Assembly (NCBI RefSeq): GCF_000721495.1
Contig: NZ_JOHY01000034.1
Coordinates: 65,937 to 129,936 of the forward strand
Origin: Streptomyces sp. NRRL F-5123
GTDB taxonomy: Bacteria > Actinomycetota > Actinomycetes > Streptomycetales > Streptomycetaceae
Direction of reading: 5' to 3'
Length of the DNA: 64,000 nucleotides
A model generated the notes under the pieces. The model had not been told where the DNA came from. It was given only the letters and a program-made list of their open reading frames with translations, and did no database searches. A program made the translations under genes and the position numbers. Below, piece by piece: positions 8,292 through 15,864 of the stretch (position 1 is the stretch's first letter; each line of letters starts with the position of its first letter).

Positions 8292-9695
8292 GTGGAACGT
8301 GCATCGCACGCGAATAACGCGGGCCGTGCCCATCGCAGAACGTCCACCAGGCAGCGCACCGTCGCCGTGCTGAGCGCGGCGACCGTGGTCGGCGCGGCGG
8401 CGGCGTTCGCCGTCAACGGCAGCGCCAGCGCCGCGACCACCAACCTGGTCGCCAACTCCGGCTTCGAGAGCGGACTTTCCGGCTGGAACTGCACCGCCGG
8501 CAGCGGCTCGGCCGTCGCCGCCCCGGTGCACGCCGGCTCCGGCGCGCTCAAGGGCACCCCGGCCGGCTCGGACAACGCCCAGTGCTCGCAGACCGTGAGC
8601 GTCAAGCCCAACTCCCAGTACACGCTGAGCGCGTACGTCCAGGGCAGCTACGTCTACATCGGCGCGACCGGCACCGGCGGCACCGACCCGTCCACCTGGA
8701 CGCCGGGCGCCTCCTCGCCGCCCACCACCGCACCCACGACTCCCCCGACCACGCCCCCGACCACCCCGCCCACGACTCCCCCGACGACGCCGCCCACCAC
8801 GCCTCCGGCAGGGAACCTGCCCAAGCACCTGGTCACCGGCTACTGGCAGAACTTCAACAACGGCGCGACCGTCCAGACCGTCGCGCAGGTGCAGAGCCAG
8901 TACGACATCATCGCCGTCGCCTTCGCCGACGCGACCGGCACGCCCGGCGCGGTCTCCTTCACCCTCGACCCGTCGCTCAACTACAGCGCGGCGCAGTTCA
9001 AGGCCGACATCGCCGCCAAGCAGGCGGCGGGCAAGAAGGTCATCGTCTCGGTCGGCGGCCAGAACGGCACGATCTCCGTGCGGGACTCGGCCTCGGCGAC
9101 CAACTTCGCCAACAGCGTCTGGTCGCTGATGCAGACGTACGGCTTCAACGGCGTCGACATCGACCTGGAGAACGGCATCGACTCCACCTACATGCCGCAG
9201 GCGCTGCGCGCGCTGAGCGCCAAGGCGGGCTCGGGCCTGATCATCACGATGGCGCCGCAGACGATCGACATGCTGTCGGCGGGCAGTGACTACCTGGCCA
9301 CCGCGCTGAAGGTCAAGGACATCCTGACCATCGTCAACACGCAGTACTACAACAGCGGTTCGATGAACGGCTGCGACGGCGGCGTGTACAGCCAGGGCTC
9401 GGTGGACTTCATCACCACCCTCGCCTGCACCGCGATCCAGGCGGGCCTGTCCCCGTCGCAGGTCGGCATCGGCACCCCGGCGTCCACCAGCGCGGCGGGC
9501 TCCGGCTACGTGAGCCCGAGCGTCGTCAACAACGCCCTCGACTGCCTCGCGAAGGGCACGGGCTGCGGCACGTTCAAGCCGTCCACCACGTGGCCGGGCA
9601 TCGGCGGCGCGATGACCTGGTCCACGAACTGGGACGCTTCCGCCGGCAACACGTGGTCCAACGGCGTCGGCCCGCACGTCCACGCCCTCCCGTAG
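8292..9695 (+). CDS. Secreted GH18 chitinase with N-terminal carbohydrate-binding module
   Basis: 467 residues hydrolysing chitin outside the cell. GTG at 8292 follows AGGAGG. A twin-basic signal peptide ends near residue 47 (SASA|ATTN). Residues 49 to about 135 form a beta-rich binding module (NLVANSGFESGLSGWNC, a CBM_4_9/CBM16-like opening). A linker of repeated TTPP follows to about 174. Then comes the GH18 barrel (LVTGYWQNFNNG, KKVIVSVGG) with the catalytic signature NGVDIDLE, proton donor Glu293, Asp289 and Asp291. The first Asp of DxxDxDxE is Asn here. A DasR-type operator lies upstream and a large hairpin element downstream. Confidence 0.93.
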   Translation: MERASHANNAGRAHRRTSTRQRTVAVLSAATVVGAAAAFAVNGSASAATTNLVANSGFESGLSGWNCTAGSGSAVAAPVHAGSGALKGTPAGSDNAQCSQTVSVKPNSQYTLSAYVQGSYVYIGATGTGGTDPSTWTPGASSPPTTAPTTPPTTPPTTPPTTPPTTPPTTPPAGNLPKHLVTGYWQNFNNGATVQTVAQVQSQYDIIAVAFADATGTPGAVSFTLDPSLNYSAAQFKADIAAKQAAGKKVIVSVGGQNGTISVRDSASATNFANSVWSLMQTYGFNGVDIDLENGIDSTYMPQALRALSAKAGSGLIITMAPQTIDMLSAGSDYLATALKVKDILTIVNTQYYNSGSMNGCDGGVYSQGSVDFITTLACTAIQAGLSPSQVGIGTPASTSAAGSGYVSPSVVNNALDCLAKGTGCGTFKPSTTWPGIGGAMTWSTNWDASAGNTWSNGVGPHVHALP

Positions 9696-9708
9696 TCCGG
9701 AGGACATG

Positions 9709-9835
9709 AGGGGCGCGGGGAACTGCGCGCGCAACCCACCACCGGCCGGTGGTCCGGCACGAACCGAACTGCCCCTTCGGGCCGGTGACGACGTGCAGGC
9801 AGTCGGTGGCTGGTCGCGCAGTTCCCCGCGCCCCT
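9709..9835. repeat. Dispersed hairpin repeat between convergent genes (likely bidirectional terminator)
   Basis: A 127-bp element with perfect 21-bp inverted ends (9709-9729 and 9815-9835, starting AGGGGCGCGGGGAACTGC). Inside are the palindrome ACCGGCCGGT and the GAACTGCCCCTTCGGGCC box. It lies between the convergent chitinase and RidA genes, 13 bp after the chitinase stop, so it can act as a two-way transcription terminator. It is the cleanest copy of the family in the window. Confidence 0.8.
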
Positions 9836-9895
9836 GAAAAACGCTCACCGCCCTCCGCGGAGGGCGGCCCGGGGCCGGCCGCGGCCGGGTGGGCG

Positions 9896-10318
9896 TCAGC
9901 CCAGGACGGCCAGTGCGTCGATCTCGACGAGCAGGCCCGCCGGGAGGCCGACGTACACCGTCGTGCGGGCGGCGGGCGGCTGGGCCAGCGCGGCGAAATA
10001 CTCGTCGTACAGGGCGTTGAACTCGGCGAAGTGGGCGGTGTCCGTCAGGTACACCCGGACCATCACCGCGTCCTCCCAGGAGGCGCCGCCCGCTTCCAGG
10101 ACGGCCTGGACGTTGGCGAGGGTCTGGAGGACCTGGGCGCGCAGGTCGGGGCCCGCCGGGGTGGGCGGGCGGCCCTCCTGCGCGGGCAGGAAGCCGACCT
10201 GGCCCGCGACCTGGAGGATGCCGCCCTTGCGCACGCCGTGCGAGAACCTCGCCGGCGGGACGGTGTGCGTCGGCGGCGTGATCGCCGTCTTCACGTGGGC
10301 CTCGGGCACTTCGCTCAT
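9896..10318 (-). CDS. RidA family enamine/imine deaminase
   Basis: 140 residues of the RidA/YjgF/Rid family, which hydrolyse reactive enamines and imines released by PLP-dependent dehydratases to keto acids and ammonia. Typical stretches are QVAGQVGFLPA, LANVQAVLEAGGASWEDAVMVRVYLTD in part, and the C-terminal PPARTTVYVGLPAGLLVEID-like region containing the conserved Arg. The gene is last in a three-gene operon and its ATG at 10318 touches the IclR stop. The divergent PLP deaminase at 12257 would generate its substrates. Confidence 0.9.
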   Translation of the reverse strand: MSEVPEAHVKTAITPPTHTVPPARFSHGVRKGGILQVAGQVGFLPAQEGRPPTPAGPDLRAQVLQTLANVQAVLEAGGASWEDAVMVRVYLTDTAHFAEFNALYDEYFAALAQPPAARTTVYVGLPAGLLVEIDALAVLG

Positions 10319-11100
10319 CAGGTGGCGCCTTTCTGGGGTGCGGTCAGTGGTGGGGGCGGCGTGACGCCGGACAGCTCCGCCCCGACGGCCTCGGCGGTGC
10401 GCAGGATCAGTGGCCGCAGCCGCAGCAACTCCTCCGCACCGACCACGACGTTGGGCGCGGAGACGGACATGGCCGCGCACACCCGGCCGTCCGGCCCGCG
10501 GACGGGGGCGCCGACGCAGTTGATGGACTCCTCGTGGCCGCCCAGGTCGCTCGCCCAGCCCTGCTCGCGCACGCGGGCCAGCTCGGCGAGGAAGGCGGCG
10601 GCGTCCGGAGTCGAACGCGGTGTGTAGCGCGGGTAGTCGAGGTGCTCGGCGACGTCCCGCCGCTCGGGCTCGGGCAGGTCGGCGAGCAGCAGCTTGGCGA
10701 CGGCGGCGACGGTGATGGCGACCGGGCGGCCGATGCGCGAGTACATCCGCACCGGGTAGCGGCTCTCGACCTTGTCGATGTAGACGACCTCGCCCTGCTC
10801 GTAGACGGCGAGGTGCACGGTGTGGCCGGTCTGCGCGTTGAGGGCGGCCAGGTGCGGGTGGGCGATGCCGCGGATGTCGAGGGATTCGACGGCCTGCTGG
10901 GCGAGCGCGAAGAGCCGGGCGCCGAGCCGGTAGCGCTGGTCCTGCTGGCGGTAGACCATGCCGTGCTCGTGCAGCGTGCGCAGCAGCCGCAGCGCGGTGG
11001 ACTTGTGCACGTCGAGCCGGGTGGCGACCTGCTCCAGGCTCGCCGGTCCCTCGGCGAGCAGCGGCAGGATGGTCAGCGCCCGGTCGACGGTCTGGCTCAC
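10318..11100 (-). CDS. IclR family transcriptional regulator
   Basis: 260 residues. The N-terminal winged helix (SQTVDRALTILPLLAEGP ... HKSTALRLLRTLHEHGMV) is followed by the IclR effector domain (GQPVAITVAAVAKLLLA-type segment, ESINCVGAPVRGPDGRV). GTG at 11100 overlaps the kinase stop as GTGA. It probably controls its own operon and the divergent deaminase through the 19-bp dyad at 12216-12234, possibly sensing a D-amino acid or keto acid. The ligand is inferred from context only. Confidence 0.9.
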   Translation of the reverse strand: MSQTVDRALTILPLLAEGPASLEQVATRLDVHKSTALRLLRTLHEHGMVYRQQDQRYRLGARLFALAQQAVESLDIRGIAHPHLAALNAQTGHTVHLAVYEQGEVVYIDKVESRYPVRMYSRIGRPVAITVAAVAKLLLADLPEPERRDVAEHLDYPRYTPRSTPDAAAFLAELARVREQGWASDLGGHEESINCVGAPVRGPDGRVCAAMSVSAPNVVVGAEELLRLRPLILRTAEAVGAELSGVTPPPPLTAPQKGAT

Positions 11101-12134
11101 CGCGCCACCTCCTCCAGCAGGTCGTCGGCCCGGTCCGTCCAGCCGGGGCCGAGTCGCAGTCTGCCCCATGCGCTGTCGCCGAGGGCGGCGAGGGCGTCGG
11201 TGTGCCCGCGCGAGGGCGGTACGGCCAGGTCACCGGGCACGGTGAGGGCCGCGGCGGCGAGCAGGTGCCCGTGCCGCAGCCGGTCGCGCAGCGGCAGCCC
11301 GCGCAGCGTCGCGGACAGGAAACCCGCGGCGAAGGCGTCGCCCGCGCCGACGTGCGCGACGACGTCCACGGCCGGCGCGGGCACGTGCACGCGCGTCCCC
11401 CCACTGAAGGCCGTGGCGCCGCCCGCACCCTGCTTGACCACGACGGTCGCCGGCTCCGGCAGCGCGGCCCGCACCGCGTCGGCGTCCGGCAGGCCCCACG
11501 CGGCCTGTGCCTCGTCCTCGCCGACGAACACCAGGTCGCACCCCCTGGCGAGTTCGGCGAGCAGCCACGGGTCGGCGCCGTGCCACAGCGCGGGGCGGTG
11601 GTTGACGTCGAACGAGACGAGCGGTCGGCCCGGCTCGCGGTGCGTGAGCCGCCGCATCAGCGCCTTGCAGGTCGCCGACAGGGCGCAGGTGATGCCGGTC
11701 AGGTGCAGCACGCGCCCGGCCCACACGTCGCGCCGCTGCACCAGCGCGGGCGACAGCGCGGAGGCGGCCGAGCCCTTGCGGTAGTAGACGACCTCGGCGC
11801 GCCCCGGAACGGCGTCCAGCGTCGTGGCGCGCTCGCCCGCCGTACGGAAGTAGATGCCCGTGGGCCGGTGCGGGTCGCGCTGCACCGCGCCGACGTCCAC
11901 CCCCGCCCCGGCGATCGTCTCGACGAGATGATCGCCGAAGCCGTCACTGCCGACCCGGCTGACCCACCGCGCCGTGTGCCCGGCGCGGGCCAGCGTGCAG
12001 GCGACGTTGGACTCCGCGCCTCCGATGCCCCGCTCGAACGCGGGTACGTCGGCCAGCGGCCCACCCGTACTCGGCACGAAGGTGACCATGGACTCGCCCA
12101 GGCATACGACGTCGAGGCTCGGCGTCACGCTCAC
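11097..12134 (-). CDS. PfkB family sugar/acid kinase (KdgK-like)
   Basis: 345 residues of the ribokinase/PfkB family, closest in style to 2-keto-3-deoxygluconate kinases. It has the N-terminal CLGESMVTFVP and GGAESNVACTLARAG segments, DVNHRPALW mid-protein, and the C-terminal catalytic motif VGAGDAFAAGF with the base Asp266. GTG at 12134 is chosen because GAGGGG lies at proper distance; a GTG two codons earlier (12140) is too close to it. The true substrate is unknown. In this operon with RidA and IclR, a sugar acid or keto-acid intermediate is likely. Confidence 0.85.
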   Translation of the reverse strand: MSVTPSLDVVCLGESMVTFVPSTGGPLADVPAFERGIGGAESNVACTLARAGHTARWVSRVGSDGFGDHLVETIAGAGVDVGAVQRDPHRPTGIYFRTAGERATTLDAVPGRAEVVYYRKGSAASALSPALVQRRDVWAGRVLHLTGITCALSATCKALMRRLTHREPGRPLVSFDVNHRPALWHGADPWLLAELARGCDLVFVGEDEAQAAWGLPDADAVRAALPEPATVVVKQGAGGATAFSGGTRVHVPAPAVDVVAHVGAGDAFAAGFLSATLRGLPLRDRLRHGHLLAAAALTVPGDLAVPPSRGHTDALAALGDSAWGRLRLGPGWTDRADDLLEEVAR

Positions 12135-12215
12135 GTTCACTTCCCCTCGGGTCTGCCGCCGTTGACCAGGCGCAGGACCGGATGTTAGACAGCTCGAATC
12201 ACGATACGCAATGAC

Positions 12216-12234
12216 CGTTGCACATGATGCAACG
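12216..12234. promoter_or_regulatory. 19-bp operator dyad between IclR operon and deaminase
   Basis: Perfect inverted repeat CGTTGCA-CATGA-TGCAACG in the 122-bp divergent gap. It lies 22 bp before the deaminase start and about 82 bp before the kinase start. Size, symmetry and position suit the IclR protein encoded in the adjacent operon; binding is inferred. Confidence 0.65.
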
Positions 12235-12256
12235 TCTTTCAGGGTACGGAGAGCGC

Positions 12257-13537
12257 ATGGACGACGCTGCCGCAACAGTCGCCGAACGGGTCGCCGCGCT
12301 GCGCGACGAGCGGATCGACCACCGCTTCAAGGGGCTGCCGCCCGACGCGGACGGGCTCACCGTCGGTGAACTCACCGACCAGCGCCGCACGCTCACCGGC
12401 GGCGGCTTCAGCACCCCCCTGCTGGTCCTGTCCGCCGAAGCCCTGGACCACAACCTCGCCGCCCTCGAACGCTGGACGACCGACCACGGGCTCGCCTTCG
12501 CCCCCCACGGCAAGACGTCCATGGCACCCCGCCTCTTCGCCCGCCAGCTCGACCACGGGGCCTGGGGCATCACCGTGGCCGTACCCCACCAGCTCCGCGT
12601 GGCCCGCGCGTTCGGCATCCCGCGGGTCTTCCTCGCCAACGAGCTGGTCGACCCCGCGGCCCTCCGCCGGCTCGCCGCCGACCTCGACGCGGACCCCGGC
12701 TTCGACTTCGTCTGCTACGTCGACTCCCCCCACGGCGTGGCCCTCATGGACGCGGCCCTCGCCGGTGCCCGCCGCCCCGTCGACGTCGTCGTCGAACTCG
12801 GCGCGGGCGAGGGCGCGCGCACCGGCGTCCGCACCGAAGAGGAAGCCGTCGCCGTCGCCGAGGCGACCGCCGCCGCGGCCCACCTGCGGCTCGTCGGCGT
12901 CGCCGGCTACGAGGGCGAGGTCCCCGCCGCCGACCCCGCCCGCGTCCGCGCCTGGCTCCGCCGCCTCACCGCCCTCGCCGCCTCCCTCGACAGCGCCGGG
13001 GCCTTCGCCGACGCCGAGCGCGTCATCGTCAGCGCGGGGGGCTCCGCCTGGTTCGACGCCGTCGCCGAGGTGTTCGCCGACCTGCCCGTTCTCTCCCGGC
13101 CCGTCCTCCCCCTGCTCCGTTCCGGGGCGTACGTCACCCACGACGACCAGCACTACGCCCGCATCACCCCCTTCACCCGCGTCCCCGGCCACCTCGAACC
13201 CGCCTTCCGCCTCTGGGCCCAGGTCGTCTCCCGCCCCACCCCCACGCAGGCCTTCCTCAACGCGGGCAAGCGCGACGCCCCCTACGACCTCGGCCTCCCC
13301 ACCCCGCTCACCGTCCGCACGCCCTCGGGGCTCCGCCCCGCCCCCTCCGCCCTCCGCGTCACCGGCATCTCCGACCAGCACCTCTGGCTCGACGTCCCCC
13401 CCGCCGACCCCCTCGAGGTCGGCGACCTCGTGAGCCTCGGCGTCTCCCACCCCTGCACCACCTTCGACAAATGGCCCCTCATCCCCGTCGCCACGGAGTC
13501 CGGCACGGTCACGGAATACGTCCGCACGTTCTTCTAG
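12257..13537 (+). CDS. PLP-dependent amino acid deaminase (D-serine dehydratase/D-threonine aldolase fold)
   Basis: 426 residues with an alanine-racemase N-terminal TIM barrel and a D-serine-dehydratase-like C-terminal domain. The PLP lysine is Lys86 in APHGKTSMAP. The C-terminal metal-binding His and Cys are in SHPCTTFDKW, as in zinc-dependent D-serine dehydratases and D-threonine aldolases. The ATG at 12257 follows GGAGAG. It should deaminate or cleave a D-amino acid. Its neighbours (RidA, N-acyl-D-amino-acid deacylase) support a D-amino-acid degradation role. The exact substrate cannot be read from sequence. Confidence 0.87.
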   Translation: MDDAAATVAERVAALRDERIDHRFKGLPPDADGLTVGELTDQRRTLTGGGFSTPLLVLSAEALDHNLAALERWTTDHGLAFAPHGKTSMAPRLFARQLDHGAWGITVAVPHQLRVARAFGIPRVFLANELVDPAALRRLAADLDADPGFDFVCYVDSPHGVALMDAALAGARRPVDVVVELGAGEGARTGVRTEEEAVAVAEATAAAAHLRLVGVAGYEGEVPAADPARVRAWLRRLTALAASLDSAGAFADAERVIVSAGGSAWFDAVAEVFADLPVLSRPVLPLLRSGAYVTHDDQHYARITPFTRVPGHLEPAFRLWAQVVSRPTPTQAFLNAGKRDAPYDLGLPTPLTVRTPSGLRPAPSALRVTGISDQHLWLDVPPADPLEVGDLVSLGVSHPCTTFDKWPLIPVATESGTVTEYVRTFF

Positions 13538-13541
13538 GCCC

Positions 13542-14016
13542 CCCGCCGGTGGGGCTGCCCGCGCCTGCCGGCGCCGGGTGTTTCCCACCCCCACCACCCG
13601 TGCAGGTGGAAGCGACAACTTCTGTCCACCTGCGGGGCTGCCCCGCCGTCGGGGGCTGACCCGCCGTGCCCGGCAGCCGCCCGGGCGGCGAGGGCCCGTG
13701 CGGGTAGGACGTCGGCTTTCTGCCCACCTGCGGGGCGCATTCGCCGTCGGGGGCGAACCGCAGTCCCTGCAACATCACCCCCACCGGCGTGCAGCCGCCG
13801 ACGAGACGCCGGGAGGGGGACGATCACCCCACCCACCCCCGCCCCCACCGGCGTGCAGCCGCCCACGAGACCTGGGAGGGGGACGATCCGGGGGTGCCCC
13901 CGCAGGAATGCGCACCCCGTCCGGCACCGGACACATCATGACGTCAGACGCGCATTCCGAGGAGGTACCCCCGGAGTGGCACCCGACCCCACCCACCCGC
14001 CAGGGACGCGATGCCC
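13542..14016. repeat. Long dispersed repeat, copy 1
   Basis: About 470 bp of non-coding sequence that recurs at 27030-27274 and 63660-64000. Shared blocks in order are CCCACCCCCACCACCCGTGC, GGGGGCGAACCGCAGTCC, CACCCCCACCGGCGTGCAGC, GGGAGGGGGACGATCCGGGG and, in copies 1 and 3, the 54-bp nested palindrome (13905-13958) followed by GAGGAGGTACCCCCGGAGTG. In this copy the CACCCCCACCGGCG...GGGGGACGATC unit is tandemly duplicated. No coding potential was seen across 13538-14166. Confidence 0.75.
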
Positions 14017-14030
14017 CGCCGGGTGACACC

Positions 14031-14130
14031 AGGGGCGCGGGGCTGCATCTGATGTGCGGCTGGCGCCGCGTGGGCGCGACCAGCCCCCACCGGCGGGAAG
14101 GTCGCGCAGCCCACCGCACCACGCAGAACG
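14031..14130. repeat. Degenerate hairpin repeat (GGGGCGCG family)
   Basis: AGGGGCGCGG at 14031 followed by GCGCGACCAGCCCCCACCGG and GGTCGCGCAGCCCACCGC. This is a diverged copy of the same parts as at 9709-9835, abutting the long repeat and ending just before the D-aminoacylase ribosome site. Confidence 0.5.
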
Positions 14131-14166
14131 TAGCGCCCCCCGCCCAGCCCCCGGCAAGGGCAACGT

Positions 14167-15780
14167 ATGGTCTGGACCATGGACCTGGTGATACGCGGAG
14201 CGCACGTCATCGACGGCACCGGCGCGCACGCCGGATACCCCGCCGACGTCGCCATCGCAGAAGGCCGCATCACCGAAATCCGCCCCCCGGGCGTCAAGAG
14301 CGCAAAGCTCTCCGCCAGGAGGACCCTCGACGCCACCGGCCTCGCCCTCGCCCCCGGCTTCATCGACATGCACGCCCACAGCGACCTCGCCCTCCTCTCC
14401 GACCCGGCCCACGAAGCCAAGACGGCGCAGGGCGTCACCCTCGAAGTCCTCGGCCAGGACGGCCTGTCCTACGCGCCCGCCGACGACCGCACCCTCGACA
14501 CGCTGCGCACCCTCATCGCGGGGTGGAACGGCGACGGCTCGGACGTGACGTTCGACTGGCGCACGGTCGGCGGCTACCTCGACCGCCTCGACGCGGGCGT
14601 CGCCGTCAACGCCGCGTACCTCGTCCCGCAGGGCACCGTGCGGATGACGGCGGTCGGCTGGGAGGACCGCCCGGCCGCCCCGGACGAGCTCATGACGATG
14701 AAGCGCCTGGTGGCGGAGGGAATGGCCCAGGGCGCCGTCGGCATGTCGGCGGGCCTGACGTACACACCCGGCATGTACGCCCCCGACGCCGAGCTGGCCG
14801 AGCTCTGCCGGGTGGTCGCCGCCCACGGCGGCTACTTCTGCCCGCACCACCGCTCCTACGGCGCGGGCACCCTCCGCGCGTACGAGGAGATGCTCGCGAT
14901 CGCCCGGGAGACGCACTGCCCCCTGCACCTGGCGCACGCGACGATGAACTTCGGCGAGAACGCCGGCCGCGCGGCCGACCTGCTGGCCCTGCTGGACGCC
15001 GCCGCGGCGGACGGCGCCGACGTGACGCTGGACACGTACCCCTACACCGCGGGCTGCACCACGCTCGCCGCGCTGCTGCCGAGCTGGGCGGCGGTCGGCG
15101 GCCCGGACGCGACGCTCGCCCGGCTCCGCGACGAGCCCACCGCGGAGCGGATCCGGCACGCCCTGGAGGTGGAGGGCTCGGACGGCTGCCACGGTGTACC
15201 GGTCGACTGGTCGACGGTCGAGGTGTCCGGCACCGCCGACCCCGCGCTCGCGCCCCGCGTCGGCACCCGGCTCGACGGCTGGCCCGCGGCCCGCGCGCTG
15301 CTGCTGGCCGACCGGCTGGGGACGACGATCCTGCAGCACGTCGGCGACGAGCGGAACGTCCGCACGGTGATGCGGCACCCCGCGCACACCGGCGGCTCGG
15401 ACGGCATCCTGCACGGCGCGAAGCCGCACCCGCGCGCGTACGGCACCTTCCCGCACTACCTCGGCCACTACGTGCGCGAGCTGGGTGTGCTGAGCCTCGA
15501 GGAGTGCGTGGCGCATCTCACCGGGCGCCCGGCGGCGCGGCTGCGGCTCCCGGACCGCGGCCTGGTCCGCGAGGGCTACCGCGCCGACCTCGTCCTCTTC
15601 GACCCGGAGACGGTCGCGGCGGGCGCCACGTACGACCACCCGCGCCGCCCCCCGACCGGCGTCCCGTACGTCCTGATCGACGGCCGCTTCGTCGTCGCGG
15701 ACGGCCGCAGGACCGACGTCCTCGCGGGCCGCTCGGTGCGCGGCACGGGCCGCCGCCCGTCCCGCGGCGCGGGCGGCTGA
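14167..15780 (+). CDS. N-acyl-D-amino-acid deacylase (D-aminoacylase family amidohydrolase)
   Basis: 537 residues of the amidohydrolase superfamily, removing acyl groups from N-acyl-D-amino acids. It opens with DLVIRGAHVIDGTGAHAGYP and has the metal-site motif GFIDMHAHSDLALL, SAGLTYTPGMYAPDAEL, HHRSYGAGTLRAYEEML and the C-terminal GYRADLVLFDPETV. Two starts are possible: ATG 14167 (AAGGG 7 nt upstream) or ATG 14179. A DasR-like dyad covers exactly this stretch. It is the third D-amino-acid gene here and may feed the PLP deaminase at 12257. Confidence 0.9.
   Translation: MVWTMDLVIRGAHVIDGTGAHAGYPADVAIAEGRITEIRPPGVKSAKLSARRTLDATGLALAPGFIDMHAHSDLALLSDPAHEAKTAQGVTLEVLGQDGLSYAPADDRTLDTLRTLIAGWNGDGSDVTFDWRTVGGYLDRLDAGVAVNAAYLVPQGTVRMTAVGWEDRPAAPDELMTMKRLVAEGMAQGAVGMSAGLTYTPGMYAPDAELAELCRVVAAHGGYFCPHHRSYGAGTLRAYEEMLAIARETHCPLHLAHATMNFGENAGRAADLLALLDAAAADGADVTLDTYPYTAGCTTLAALLPSWAAVGGPDATLARLRDEPTAERIRHALEVEGSDGCHGVPVDWSTVEVSGTADPALAPRVGTRLDGWPAARALLLADRLGTTILQHVGDERNVRTVMRHPAHTGGSDGILHGAKPHPRAYGTFPHYLGHYVRELGVLSLEECVAHLTGRPAARLRLPDRGLVREGYRADLVLFDPETVAAGATYDHPRRPPTGVPYVLIDGRFVVADGRRTDVLAGRSVRGTGRRPSRGAGG
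14168..14179. promoter_or_regulatory. DasR-like dyad over the D-aminoacylase start
   Basis: TGGTCTGGACCA, flanked as AT-GGTC-TG-GACC-AT, is the same 12-bp core as the chitinase dre at 8197-8208. It lies between and partly over the two possible start codons. If the second ATG is used, the site would sit just upstream of translation. Confidence 0.5.
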
Positions 15781-15864
15781 GCCCGCGGCCAGGGCGTTCG
15801 CGGCGTCGCCCGGGTGGCGAAAAACACCGCGCGGCCCGCGTAACACCGCCGTAAGGTGACCGGC

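Noticed and set aside
8700..8815. Short tandem repeats in the chitinase gene as a possible repeat array or CRISPR
   Set aside because: They encode a Thr/Pro linker (TTPP units) between the binding module and the GH18 domain; there are no spacers.
9709..9835. Attachment site or insertion sequence
   Set aside because: There is no transposase or integrase, and the same element is present many times between ordinary genes. It behaves as a dispersed hairpin repeat.
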